From the NCBI GenBank assembly GCA_021432635.1, contig MU270142.1, positions 16,026 to 80,025 of the forward strand: a DNA stretch of 64,000 bases, in the 5' to 3' direction. Positions 33,723 through 44,216 of the stretch are shown piece by piece (the first letter of the stretch is position 1; the number at the start of each line of letters is the position of its first letter). The stretch comes from Thozetella sp. PMI_491. Taxonomy: Eukaryota; Ascomycota; Sordariomycetes; Chaetosphaeriales; Chaetosphaeriaceae. The notes under the pieces are model-generated. The model saw only the letters and a list, made by a program, of their open reading frames with translations. It was not told the origin of the DNA and did not search any database. Made by a program: the position numbers and the translations under genes.

Positions 33723-35054
33723 TCACGCTTTCCTCGACCGCAACGTGCGTCCGTTGGACCCCTCGCTCGCCTTGCTCTCAGCAGCCTCATCGTCGCCCTG
33801 GCCGTAGACTTCGCTCTCGACCTTCTTGGCGGCATCCCAGCCAGCCTTCTCGGCTAGCAGACTAGCCCTCAACAGCTCCGGGCTGCTGGCGCTGGCGCCT
33901 GCCTTGTACGAGACGGCCTTGTTCTTCTTCTCAGCACTGCTGCGCTTGATATAGCTGGCGACGAAGAACGAGGCGAAGAGATAGGTGAGCGGGGCTAAGT
34001 ACAGCACATTGAGCCAGATGGCGAATGTAGCACCTGAGGTGGTTATGCACGGGACGTGGCGCGGGGCGAAGGTGTTGGCGTCGATAGCCACCGGGACGAG
34101 GTAGTAAACAAAGCTATGCGCCATGGCATAGGTAGCGCCGATAAGGAACTGAGTAATTTGCATCGAAGTGAGCGTTCTCTTGAGTATCATGGGCACGCGA
34201 ACGTTGAAGGCCGTGATGGTGTAGTAGGTGTACTGCGAGGATCGTTAGCTGATGCCGCCTTATTCACCAACTAGGGTGAAATGTTGGGTGAAACTCACCA
34301 TCAAGGCGTGGATGCCCGAGTTCACAAAAGCGAACATCCAGATGGGCGCTGACATGTAGCGCATGCCAGCCCACATGCACATCATGGCACCCGCATGGTG
34401 ATAGGTCTGTAAAGTCGAGCTGAGCTTGCCTTTGGCCAAGATGATGAAGGTATCGAGGACCTCGTAGAACTTGCTCAAGTAGAAGATCCAGCCGTAGAAG
34501 GCGAGGCCTTCGTTCCACATGCGGCCCCGGTCGAGCGCGTTCGGCATGCCGTCGGCCGTTAGCTGCACATTAGGCGAATGGGTCGACCAGGCACCCGTCG
34601 CGTCGTTCCAGAAGACTGCGTTGCCGAGCCCCGCCGGGCCCTGAACGGAGCACACCGAGTCAACGAAGCCAGCCAGGCCCATCTTGCCGAACGGGCTCAC
34701 CATGCTACGGCGCAGAGCGCCGAGCATGCCCCACCATGTCCAGGCCGAGTAGACGGCGAGAAAGACATTGTGGGCGATGACGAATAGGCGGAAGCCGGTA
34801 GTCTTGCTTATCGCCCACGGCCTCTTGCCTGTGGAGGTGTTGTATACATTGAGGGCTTTGGCGGTCACGGCATAGAGCGCAGCGATGGTGATGGGTACGG
34901 CCGGCTCGAGAGCAGCTTGGTAAATACGCTCCGAGAAGGTAAAGGACGGACCATTGGGTGCCCCTACAGGCGGCGGCGGGAGGAAGGCCGGGCTGCTGCT
35001 AGGGGGGAAGTAGAAGAGGGAGGAAGGCGGGGATGCGAAGAAGACGGACGCCAT
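33723..35054 (-). CDS. ELO-family fatty acid elongase with QxxHH box
   Basis: Exons complement(33723..34232, 34299..35054), 421 residues. The 66-bp intron (GTGAGT...GCAG, branch GCTAAC) joins ALM to YTYYTITAF, a conserved elongase segment. Family features: several hydrophobic membrane segments, FYGWIFYLSKFYEVLDTF, the histidine box region LQTYHHAG, then MWAGMRYMSAPIWMF and a NSGIHALMYTYY block. It should be the condensing (3-ketoacyl-CoA synthase) component of microsomal chain elongation in the ER, supplying long- or very-long-chain acyl groups for sphingolipids and other lipids. The canonical HxxHH box reads Gln216-x-x-His219-His220. The C-terminal 70 residues are charged and probably cytosolic. 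The start at 35054 (MASVFF) is the first ATG on this strand for about 500 bp. Confidence 0.9.
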
Positions 35055-35551
35055 GGCAGCTCACAGATGACTCCGGGCGTGAGACCTGGAGCGCTTCAAG
35101 TTGTCGGCGATGTGCACGAGGAGAAGTTTTGGTCGCGGTTGGGCAATTGAGGAGTGGGTTTGTGCGTCCGCAACCGACTCAACGTTTTGGGCGACCTCGA
35201 GCTTGATGGCCGAGAACGCCAAGCGGCAAGTGGGCACGCGAGTTTAATCGTTGAGTTGGAGTCGAGAGGGGGACGGGACCCTATCTATGTAAGTGGTAAA
35301 GGCCCGCAAGGGTCGGGGCGCCACGGCACTTGGGAGAGCGGTGAGGATCAAATGACGGCCGCAAGTCTAGGTAGGGCGGTTAAAACAGGCCTCTTAAGGC
35401 TATCAAAAAGGTCGAAGGCAGCGGCTGGGTGGAGGAGGGGTGTTACGGAAAAGAAGAAGGAACTTGCGAGTCGCAGAAGATGAGATGACGCCGATGTTAT
35501 TATGTGCCTAGAAACAAAGCTTGCTGGGCCGGCTCTACAAGATCCTTGGTA
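35055..35551 (-). promoter_or_regulatory. ATG-free region: probable 5' leader of the elongase gene
   Basis: On the minus strand no ATG occurs between 35055 and 35551, while the plus strand of the same interval has nine. On the minus strand the segment is C/T-rich. This fits a transcribed, scanned leader upstream of the elongase start. No TATA box was identified. Confidence 0.45.
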
Positions 35552-38338
35552 GCATTCAATGCGGCGGCATGGAGCTACCCGCGAAAGACCGTGAAAGAAC
35601 CTCCCCCTACCCCCCCATGCTGATCAGACGTGGATACGCCAGCAATGACCGACCATGGAGCATGTCTGGAGAGCAGCGAGTCAGCCTGTCGTGTGCTCTA
35701 GCTTGTCGATAATTAGCAGCTCAACGGAATAAGGGGGGGCCGTGGCAACGATCCACTGCGCATGCGCATGGGAAGGGACAGCCTCGGCAGAGCAAGCACG
35801 GCGGCGAGATTCTCGCGCCCGGGGGCTTGCGTTTGAGGGACTAGGTCGATCTTGGTGACCAGGTTTACGGCTTTGGACCGCACATGGCAGTTTGATGGAC
35901 CAGCGTGGGGTGCAGAGCAAGGGCAATACGATCCCCGAGAGCTCGAGGTTGAACTTCAGACAACCTGCATATGCACCACGGCACCTACCAGCTTCGCGTA
36001 GAGCTCATTCATCTACTTGAATCTCGCATAATCTTGATGGCTTCTTGTTCCCGTTTAAGAAAATTTCACCGAGAGCGAGGGGTATGTCATTCGTGGATGC
36101 CCAGAAAAACAAAAAGGTACATACTACCGATTGTGTATAGGAGGGGCGGGAACAGGAAACCGCCACCGAGCCGCAGGGAACCCCCCTCGGCAGCCTCAGA
36201 GTACCATTGCGAATTTGTTGGGGTAGAGGTTGAAGAAGGCTGCCAATCAGTAGCCGGTTTTTTTTTTTTCCCCTCTCAGGGTTGACGGCTCCCCGCCCCC
36301 ACTAAGGGGGTTTTTTTTTTGGGAAGGGGCGGCCTGCAAATTCGCCGTTACACACGGAAAGGGTGGAGGAGGCTTGAAAAGTGCCAGATTGCGAGGGGCC
36401 GCCTCCTTCCCCATCAGCGGGCTCTGGGATAAAAAAAAGTCGAACGATGGTCCTGTGAGGCTGTACATATTCGCACTGCTGACCAGAACCGTTCAAAGAC
36501 ATTTGAAGCCTCTCTCTGCAGCCACAGCAGAGTTTCGCAACAGATGAAACGATCGACCCCCCGCTGTAGGTACTACTCGCCACAAAAGCCGGAGCTTGAG
36601 TCCCAACAATTTCGGACTCACATTCCTCTTTTTGTAGCGCTCCCGCCTTTGACACATCGGGACCCGCGGGTGTCCCTCGGAACGATGCCGGCGCTTCCTC
36701 GCAGGGAAGGCCGAAAAGCGCTCGGCTTCTAACCCATGGGATATCACATGTCACCGGCCCCTCGATCTGTATGCAAGGAATTCCGGGGATAATTAAAGGT
36801 ATTATATGCTGTGTCCCCTGGACGACCCGCCAAGCCGGGCGAGATCTCAGTCGAGCTCACCGCAGGGGTATAACTTGGCTCGAGCGTGCCACCACCCTGC
36901 CCTCGATCCTTCTCCGTCCCAAGAAGAGCCTAGTACTTACAGAGCGTGGCTGCCCGCGCCGAGGGAGGGAGTAAGGAGGGCCACCGTAACCCGGACACTC
37001 GGGACGCCAGGTCCCCACCGGCCGACCCGCGCCGTCGTCACTCCGTCACGGCCCTCGCTCCGTCCCAGTCCCTACCACTGGGGCGCTATCCCCGGCCGGG
37101 CTTCCGGCGCACGGGGGCGGCGGGCGGCGATGGGCCCTTGATCAGCTATGAGCTGACGTCTCCAGAGGCGGCGGATGTAAGACATGAAGCCTTATTGGCT
37201 GGTTTCCAGCTGCTGCTCTACGGTCTTTGGTGGTTTTCGCTTGATTTGCCAATTAGACCTATGAGCTTGGCTTGTCCGATAAAGTGTTTTGGACCAATTG
37301 ACGAGTGAGGCGCCTTGTCCTTCCCGCCCGTCCTTCCCGCCCATCCTTGAACGAGGAGGGAATCGTGTCCGGGAGCTTATGCTTTCGTACCCCAAGCCCG
37401 AATCACTCGGTCCCGAGGCATTGTCCCGCATTCCTCGCACCAGTTGCCACGCAGAAGCCACTAGCTAAAAACCTCCTGTCTGCGACCCTCCCCATCCCTA
37501 CCTGCATCAATGCTGTCAGATCATCCTGGTTGGCAGGGCTGTAGGCAGGTTAGACGCGTGGATGAGCTAGCTCTTCCCCAGCCTTTCTCCTATAGCTCGG
37601 TCCCCCCTAGACCGAGAGCCTACTGCGTAGAAAGAGGCGCTATGCGTCATTGGAGAGGGGGTCCAGGCAGCGGGCGTGTCTCGGTCTTGGCCTCGCGAGA
37701 GAAAAGCTGGTTTTGTAAACATCAGCCAAGAGGCACCCCAGGTCCACTGCTCGCATGTCCCGTGGATCGAACTACGGACTTGACTGGGCTGGCTGTGAGC
37801 TGAAAAGTAGCGGGACGCAAAGAGCAACGATCTCTTGGGTGGCATTGAGGTTGTTGGCCGGACTAGCCAAAGTTTCCATTTGCACCCATGACTAAAGTTG
37901 CTCTATTCCGGGGGACCAATCCTAACCTCCGGGGCACTTAGTGCCTTTTTGCTTCCTTCAAAACCCCTGCTCGTCTGACTGACTTACCTGACCTACCGCC
38001 ACGCAGCCCTGTTTCAACCCATCGGGAACGGGGAGAGGCGTAGTCGGGCACATCAAGCGCTCGTAAGTGCACAGACTAGTCTAGCATTCGTCTATCCGGA
38101 GTTGCGACAGGTCAACGCAGCTCTGCAATAGCCCGCTCGTCCCACGTGCAATTGATCCGAGGTTAGCAACCTCCCCTCTTGCACTTGACAGCGTCGGCCA
38201 ACAGGCCACCACCGTCATGCCAGAGTCACCATAACAGCTTCGACGCCGCCATATTTTGTGAACCTCTCCTTGGAACACCTTGCGCCTCCATCCCCGAAGG
38301 CGCCTCACCCCAATTTTCGTTTTTGCGACCCCGTGAAC
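35552..38338. other. Intergenic region between elongase and alcohol oxidase genes
   Basis: 2.8 kb between two divergent lipid-metabolism genes, without a recognisable coding sequence. It has T runs at 36258-36270 and 36311-36320. The last 120 bp include a five-codon upstream frame (38217-38234) in front of the alcohol oxidase gene. Confidence 0.5.
38217..38234 (+). promoter_or_regulatory. Short upstream open reading frame before the alcohol oxidase gene
   Basis: ATG CCA GAG TCA CCA TAA encodes MPESP and ends about 105 nt before the main ATG at 38339. Whether it lies in the transcript is not known. Confidence 0.3.
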
Positions 38339-40918
38339 ATGCCTTCGCGAAAATCTGGCGCCCAGGTCCCGGCCCCTGCAGCAGCAGCTGCTGCCGTGCC
38401 TAGCCCGCCAAAGCTGCCCTCTCCCGGAACGGGTGACATCTTCAACGAGACGCAATGGGCCGTCCTGCTCTCTTTGCTGGACGCGGCAATCCCGCCGCTA
38501 GTCCCGGAATCCGAGGTCAAAGACCCGGCCGCGCAGTTGGCCATCTCGGACGCCCAACTCCAGGACGCGCGCAAGCTAGCCGCGTCCACCATGGTTCACC
38601 CGCCCTCCGAGGAAGCGCTAGCGGCTTACCTCGCGGACCGGCCCTCCAGCTACCCCGGCTTCGTGCACGGCGTCCGTCAGACGCTAAGCAACGCCCCGGC
38701 GCCGGCGCGTAAACAGCTCGGAGCTGTGCTATTCGCCCTTTCGTGAGTATTACCAGCCTCGGCATTCAAATGTCTCACCTCGACCCCGGACCCCTCAGCC
38801 GGCTGACGCGCGACACCAGGACCGCTCCGGGCAGCCTCGTCCTAACGGGGTACTCCACGCCCGTACACCGGCAGCCTCTCAGCATACGGCATGCCATTCT
38901 CCAGGCCTGGGACAAGTCATGGCTAAGCACGCCCCACCTGCTGCTCAAGACCTTCACCATGATGGCCCGAGCCTGCTGGGTCCAGCACAGCCCGATCTTC
39001 CAGCAGATCACCCAGTATCCAGACTTCCTAGAGGGTTATAAGCCGGGCCCGGCGGTAGACTTCCGCTTCCTCCAGTTCCCCTCAGCCGCTGAACCGGCCG
39101 AGCTCGAGACCGACATCATCATCGTCGGCTCCGGGCCCGGCGGCGGTGTCTGCGCCAAAGTGCTCTCCGAGGCGGGCCATCGCGTGCTGGTCGTAGACAA
39201 GGGGTACTACTTCCCGCCGTCGCAGCTCCCTATGCCGCAGGCCACAGGCATGGCGTATCTGTACGAGAACAGTGGCGTGCTAAGCAGTGCTGACAGCAGC
39301 ATCAACACGGTAGCTGGCAGCTGCTGGGGCGGCGGCGGTACCGTCAACTGGAGCGTCTCGCTGCAGACCCAGGGATACGTGCGCCGCGAGTGGGCCGAGC
39401 AGCACGGCCTGCCTTTCTTCGCCAGCGCCGAGTTCCAGAAATCCCTAGATCGCGTGTGCGACTTCGTAGGGGCCGCCCACCCGGCGCGGCAGAGCCACCG
39501 AGGACAGGTGCTGCTGGACGGCGCGCAGAAGTTGGGGTGGCATGCGATGCCATGCCCCCAGAACAGCGGTGGGCATGAACATTGGTGCGGACACTGCCAC
39601 CTTGGCTGCGGAGGCGGTGAGAAGCAGGGTCCTGCTGTGAGCTGGCTGCCGGCAGCCCAGAAGGCCGGCGCCCAGTTCATCGAAGGACTCCGCGTAGACC
39701 GGATCTTGTGGGACGAGTCCGGTCGGAAGAAGACTGCGGTCGGTGTGGTAGGCACATGGACGTCTCGGGATGCCGACGGGTCTGTGAGCGGCCCAGCCGG
39801 GGAGAGGACGACTCGGGAAGTTGTGATCAAGGCGAAGAAAGTCATCATTTCTTCGGGCAGCTTGAACAGCCCGCTGCTTTTGGACAGGAGCGGCCTGACG
39901 GTAAGCATCTCGCTCCCCATCCCGAGCCTCGGAAGATTGATAGCATCCAGAACCGGCACATCGGTCGCAATCTGCATCTACACCCCGTCAACTTCGTAGC
40001 AGGCTTTTGGGACGAGGACGTAAAGCCGTGGGAAGGCAAGTACCTCGACGAGAGGAGAAGAGGGGCATTCCCGGACATCGTCATGCTAACGGCCAGTCTA
40101 GGAGGTATCATTACCAGCTTGGTCTCGTCGTTTGAAGACCTCGATGGCCAAGGCCACGGCGTGAAGCTGGAGACCAGTTGCATGATGGTTCGTCGCCCCC
40201 GTCTAACACTACTAGGCTTCCTTGTTTGGTGTCTACAACAACTCGTTCGTCAGCCTCGAGCTAATACGCTGCTCCTTGTGTATAGCCCTATACCATCCTG
40301 CCCATGCTCGGCTGGAAGAGCGGGTTAGACTTTAAGCTCACGGCAATGCGCTACCGGCACATGAACGCCTTCATCGCCCTGACGCGCGACCGCGACACCG
40401 GCCGCGTCTACGCCGATGCCGCCTCTGGCCGTCCCGTCGTCGACTACACGCCCTCCGCCTTCGATTCCGCCCACACGCTGGAGGGCGTCGTCGCCCTGGC
40501 CAAGATCTGTTACATCACTGGTGCTCGCGAGATACACGCGATGCTCCCCGGGCTCGAGCCGTTTGTGCGGGCGCAGCCGGCCGAGACGCAGCAGCAAGAC
40601 GACGAAGCGGCCGAGATGGACCTCGGCGTCAGCGACCCGGCCTTCGTCGAGTGGATTGGTCGCGTACGGGCCGCCGGCAACGCTCGCCCGTACTCCGTCT
40701 TCAGCTCGGCCCACCAAATGGGTACGTGCCGGATGAGCAGCCATGCAGGCGATGGCGTAGTGGATCCCCGCGGAAAGGTCTGGGGCACCGAGGGACTGTA
40801 TGTCGCGGATGCTAGCGTATTCCCTAGCGCAAGCGGCGTGAATCCCATGGTTACGAACATGGCGATCGCCGACTGGATTGCGAGAGGCGTGAGCGGAGAT
40901 ATACACAAGGGACAATAA
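38339..40918 (+). CDS. FAO1: Long-chain fatty alcohol oxidase (GMC oxidoreductase)
   Basis: Exons 38339..38742, 38820..39900, 39951..40187, 40286..40918, 784 residues. Introns are 77 bp (GTGAGT, branch CTGAC), 50 bp (GTAAGC...TCCAG) and 98 bp (GTTCGT...TATAG, branch CTAAT); each junction restores a family motif (FALS-TAPGSLVLTGYS; SGLT-NRHIGRNLHLHPVNF; SCMM-PYTILP). The flavin-binding motif VGSGPGGG lies near residue 237 with an acidic VVDKG end. The C-terminal GMC region contains HQMGTCRM and LYVADASVFPSASGVNP. This family oxidises long-chain alcohols to aldehydes with release of hydrogen peroxide, typically in peroxisomes or the ER. No PTS1 tripeptide is seen (it ends HKGQ). The N-terminal 20 residues are Ala/Pro-rich. 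It stands divergent to the elongase gene. Confidence 0.9.
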
Positions 40919-42105
40919 GGGCGACTCGCGTAGGGAATGGGATGCGTGCCGAAGCAAGCGGAGATGTGATGATATTTGCGCGTTCTGGCGTCGGATCTTG
41001 GTATCGTGGCTGGGACCGAACGAATTGAGCCTTGGTTTGTATGTTATGAGGCACTCTCTTCTGTATGCTATCTGTTCCCCTCTGTACAAACCATCAACGC
41101 TTCGCCCACCTTCCCTAAAGAAAACATCGCCGGGTGAGGATGTCTTTATGGTTCATTTGCCATTATGCCAGTCTTTCGAGAGGAATCATCACGGGTGCGA
41201 GTCCGCTCGCTCAGACCCAATACCCTACCTGTGAAGATACAGCATCCAGGGTGTTTGAGCAGCCATAGAGCTAGGATCCCTCAAGCACGTGACCTACTAT
41301 GTCTGATAGATCAACGGGATTGACGAGGAAAAGCTGCCGTTTGCAAGAATGCACTTAGAAGCCCAAAGCGCAAACCCCTTGCCGTCACTTCTAGCTAACG
41401 GTTCTATTTAATATTTACGGGGCTCCGCGAACGCCGTGATGCTCCTAATTGGGGAAGAGAGCTTGAGTCCAGCTAGGACAATAGACAGATACGGCACATT
41501 TTAGATATCAAAAATAGCAGGGTCTTGTTGTTGGAGTCATCGTTATTATACTAGAGGAGTCCTGGTATCAAGACCTGCCCTAAGCTACACCCCCATCTCC
41601 ATTCTCTCTGCATTCTTCTCAACCCCCACCCAGCTTCCCTTCATGCAGAGGTAAATGACCATGCTCGAGACACCAGCATGTCACGGGATGTCGAATAAGA
41701 ACAAAAAAAAATCCCAAACGTCCAGAAATGGAGTCGGGTAGAAAGAATGATGGGTTCAGCGTCCCCGGTGGGACGCGGTTGGACCAACATCTTGCACTGC
41801 ACCCGTGTGCCCTCTCTCCTCTCTTCGCACCAGGCTAGGAGATAGATTGCGAGGCGGGGTGAGGCAGAGTTAGCCAACCAGCGGGCCATCCGACCTGATC
41901 CCATGACATGATATGTCCACATGTGTGTTGTGCCTATATACAGTTGCGTGGCGAAGGGATTAAGGTGTAGCTTTTTGAACTCCAAGACTCCCCTTCGGGA
42001 CAGCAGATGTAACCCCCTCGCCCGTCACGGGGCGCACCTTCGGGGGTCGCGAATGCTGCTACACAGAAAGTCGTGGACAATTGGTCGTTAATGAGCAAAG
42101 CCTCG
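40919..42105. other. Convergent 3' intergenic region
   Basis: 1.2 kb between the alcohol oxidase gene and the convergent membrane-protein gene. It is moderately AT-rich around 41400-41560 and has no recognisable gene. A GC-rich stretch near 42011-42052 can fold as an imperfect hairpin (CCCCC/GGGGG arms) just beyond the stop codon of the membrane-protein gene. Confidence 0.5.
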
Positions 42106-44139
42106 TCATGACGAGGCTGGTTTCCCGTTCATCGTTGCGTCCTGCACCGGGCGGGGAACCTCGCCATCCTCCATCATCATACCGAAGCTCTGCTCGGTCG
42201 GAGGGTTGTGAATGCCCGGCACGCCTACCTGCCCTGGGATCTGGGGCACTGGTGGTGCGGCCGGGTCAGCTTCTTTTTGCTGAACCCGCTTGATCCGTCC
42301 GGTCTGCTGGTTGACCCAGCTGGTCACGGAGCGGAAGCGAGGAGGCGAGTCTTCACTGTTCTGGGTATAAACGGTATCTCGCCTGCCCTGCGACATCCAC
42401 GAGAAGCGGCCGACAAAGTTGGTGGACTGCCGCATGTTGGTGCTAGCCGGCTGCGGTGGCTGGACATAGGATTCCGGGATGATGATATCTCCATCCCCAA
42501 ACCCAGACGAGATCGAAGAGAGCTCGGATACTCGGTTCACCTGCCGTCTTGCAGGGTCGAAGGCATCCGAGGGCTGGCGCGCAAGTTCAGATTGGTTGAA
42601 GAAGGCGTCGGGCATGCGCGAGCGCAGAGTTCCGTTCGGGTCGCTTGATAGAGTCCCAAACTGCGCGGCGTCAACCGAGCTGAAGGATGGAGCAGCTTGG
42701 TGGGCCGAGATGGGGCTACCATTTTGCATAGCCGCGGGCCCCATCATCATGCCGGTGTTGACATTCATGCCGGAGAACTGCGTATTGAGAGTGTTGGAGC
42801 GCGAAATCCCCACCTGCGGCGGTATGTCACCCTGTTGCTGCATCTTCTCTTGAGCGTAGTAACCTCCAACCTGTGAGGCCCCAGCGATGCTTGCCTTCTC
42901 GCGGTAGCTTGGTGGCGGCAGATTAGCGACGCCCGATTCGTCTAGATTCTCCCACCCTCGGGAACGAAGAAAGGGAACGCGGGCGACGAGGCGGTCCGGG
43001 AGCATCCGGCTACGGAACCCTTCGCCCCAAGCCTCGCCGTTTGCTCTCCTCCTCCTTGACTTTTTCATGGTCCGCCAAACGATCCACACAAGGAAGCAGA
43101 CAAGAATAAATGAGCCTGTACAAAGGTCAGCTTACAAGTCACAACGACTATCACACAGGAGTGCTCACCAATGGACCCAACCGAGATCAGGACGTGCTCA
43201 GCGGTGGGATCCAGGCCTCCTCCCTTGTTGTTATCACCCTTGTTCTTATCATTGTTCTTGTGCTTGCCTCCATCATTGTTGTTATTGTTGTCATCGTTTG
43301 AGGCTGATGATGTGGGAGTGGTATCAGCCAAGGCCACATCCGTGCCCGCCGAGAGCGTCCTCGTAGCACTGCTCATAGAGTAAGTAGTTGTGTCAGGTCC
43401 ATCTACGCCCTTCCGTGGCTGCTGCGTCGAGATGCCTGGTGTAAAGGGTACTACGCCAGCGGTGAAGAGAGGCGAGATGGATGTTGTTGGTGTTGGGGTC
43501 TGTTTGCCAGTTAGTACCATCTCATGGTTTTTCAGTGATGCGCCATCTTACATCGGTTGGCGAAGCAGAAACAGTCGAGACGATAACAATGGTGCTTTCC
43601 GGTAGGGCTGTGGGCGAGACAGTGACAACAGGAGGGGCAATTGGCGTGGTAAACGGCGGAACCGGCGGCAAGATCAGCGTCGTAGTAGCAACATTGTTGC
43701 TGCTGTTGCTATTGTTGTTGTTGTTGCCGCCGTTGTTATTGTTATTCTTGTCCTTGTCGTTGTCATTGTCCCTGTCGTTATCGCTGCTTCGGTTCTTGCC
43801 TCCATCGCCGCCGCCTCCATTGTTCCTGTCGCTGCCGCCTCCATTGCTCTTGCTGCTTCCGTCCTTGTCACTGCTCCCGCCGCCGCCGCCACCACCCCCA
43901 CCCCCTCCACCTCCGCCGCCTCCGCCTCCGCCTCCGCCTCCGCCGCCTCCTCCGCCTCCCTTGTCTCCGTCTCCGCTATCGTCCCTCTCTTTAGGACGAC
44001 CTGCACGGTTCTTTTCGTTGTCATCGCCGTCATCAAATTTGTCTCTCTTGGCGAAGAGGACCAAGTCCTCGCTGAGCCATCCCTGTCCCTCACTTCGCTT
44101 CCCATCGGTGAGTGGCGCCATATTCTTCCTCCTCAACAT
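42106..44139 (-). CDS. Single-pass membrane protein with D/N/G-rich ectodomain (Mid2-like layout)
   Basis: Exons complement(42106..43115, 43169..43499, 43552..44139), about 642 residues. The introns are 52 bp (GTAAGA, perfect TACTAAC branch) and 53 bp (GTGAGC, CTGACC). The second junction completes a transmembrane helix (ISVGSIGSFILVCFLVWIVW, about 298-322) followed by the basic stop-transfer KKSRRRR. N-terminal to it is a very low-complexity region: about 28 consecutive glycines, Asp/Asn/Lys-rich repeats, and a Thr/Ser/Pro-rich stalk suited to O-glycosylation. The cytosolic half (about 320 residues) has a conserved-looking PPSYREKASIAG and SFVGRFSW-type segment. The layout resembles fungal cell-wall stress sensors or mucin-like proteins, but this is not proven. 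The start is uncertain: 44139 is the first ATG in frame, yet no signal peptide follows, so an upstream exon may be missing. Confidence 0.68.
43876..43962 (-). repeat. Glycine-codon trinucleotide repeat
   Basis: An imperfect (GGC/GGA)n tract on the minus strand encodes about 28 glycines in the membrane protein. On the plus strand it reads as poly-Pro, which is a shadow frame. Confidence 0.85.
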
Positions 44140-44180
44140 CGTCCTGCTCCTGTTGTTGAGGTGCCCGAGCGTGGACGAAT

Positions 44181-44216
44181 TCAAAGCACCCGGCTTCGCG
44201 GAGATCCCACTTGCAT
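44181..44216 (-). promoter_or_regulatory. Upstream open reading frame of the membrane-protein gene
   Basis: ATG at 44216 opens an 11-codon frame (MQVGSPRSRVL, stop at 44181), 41 nt before the chosen start at 44139. It is either a short upstream frame or part of an undetected N-terminal exon. Confidence 0.35.
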
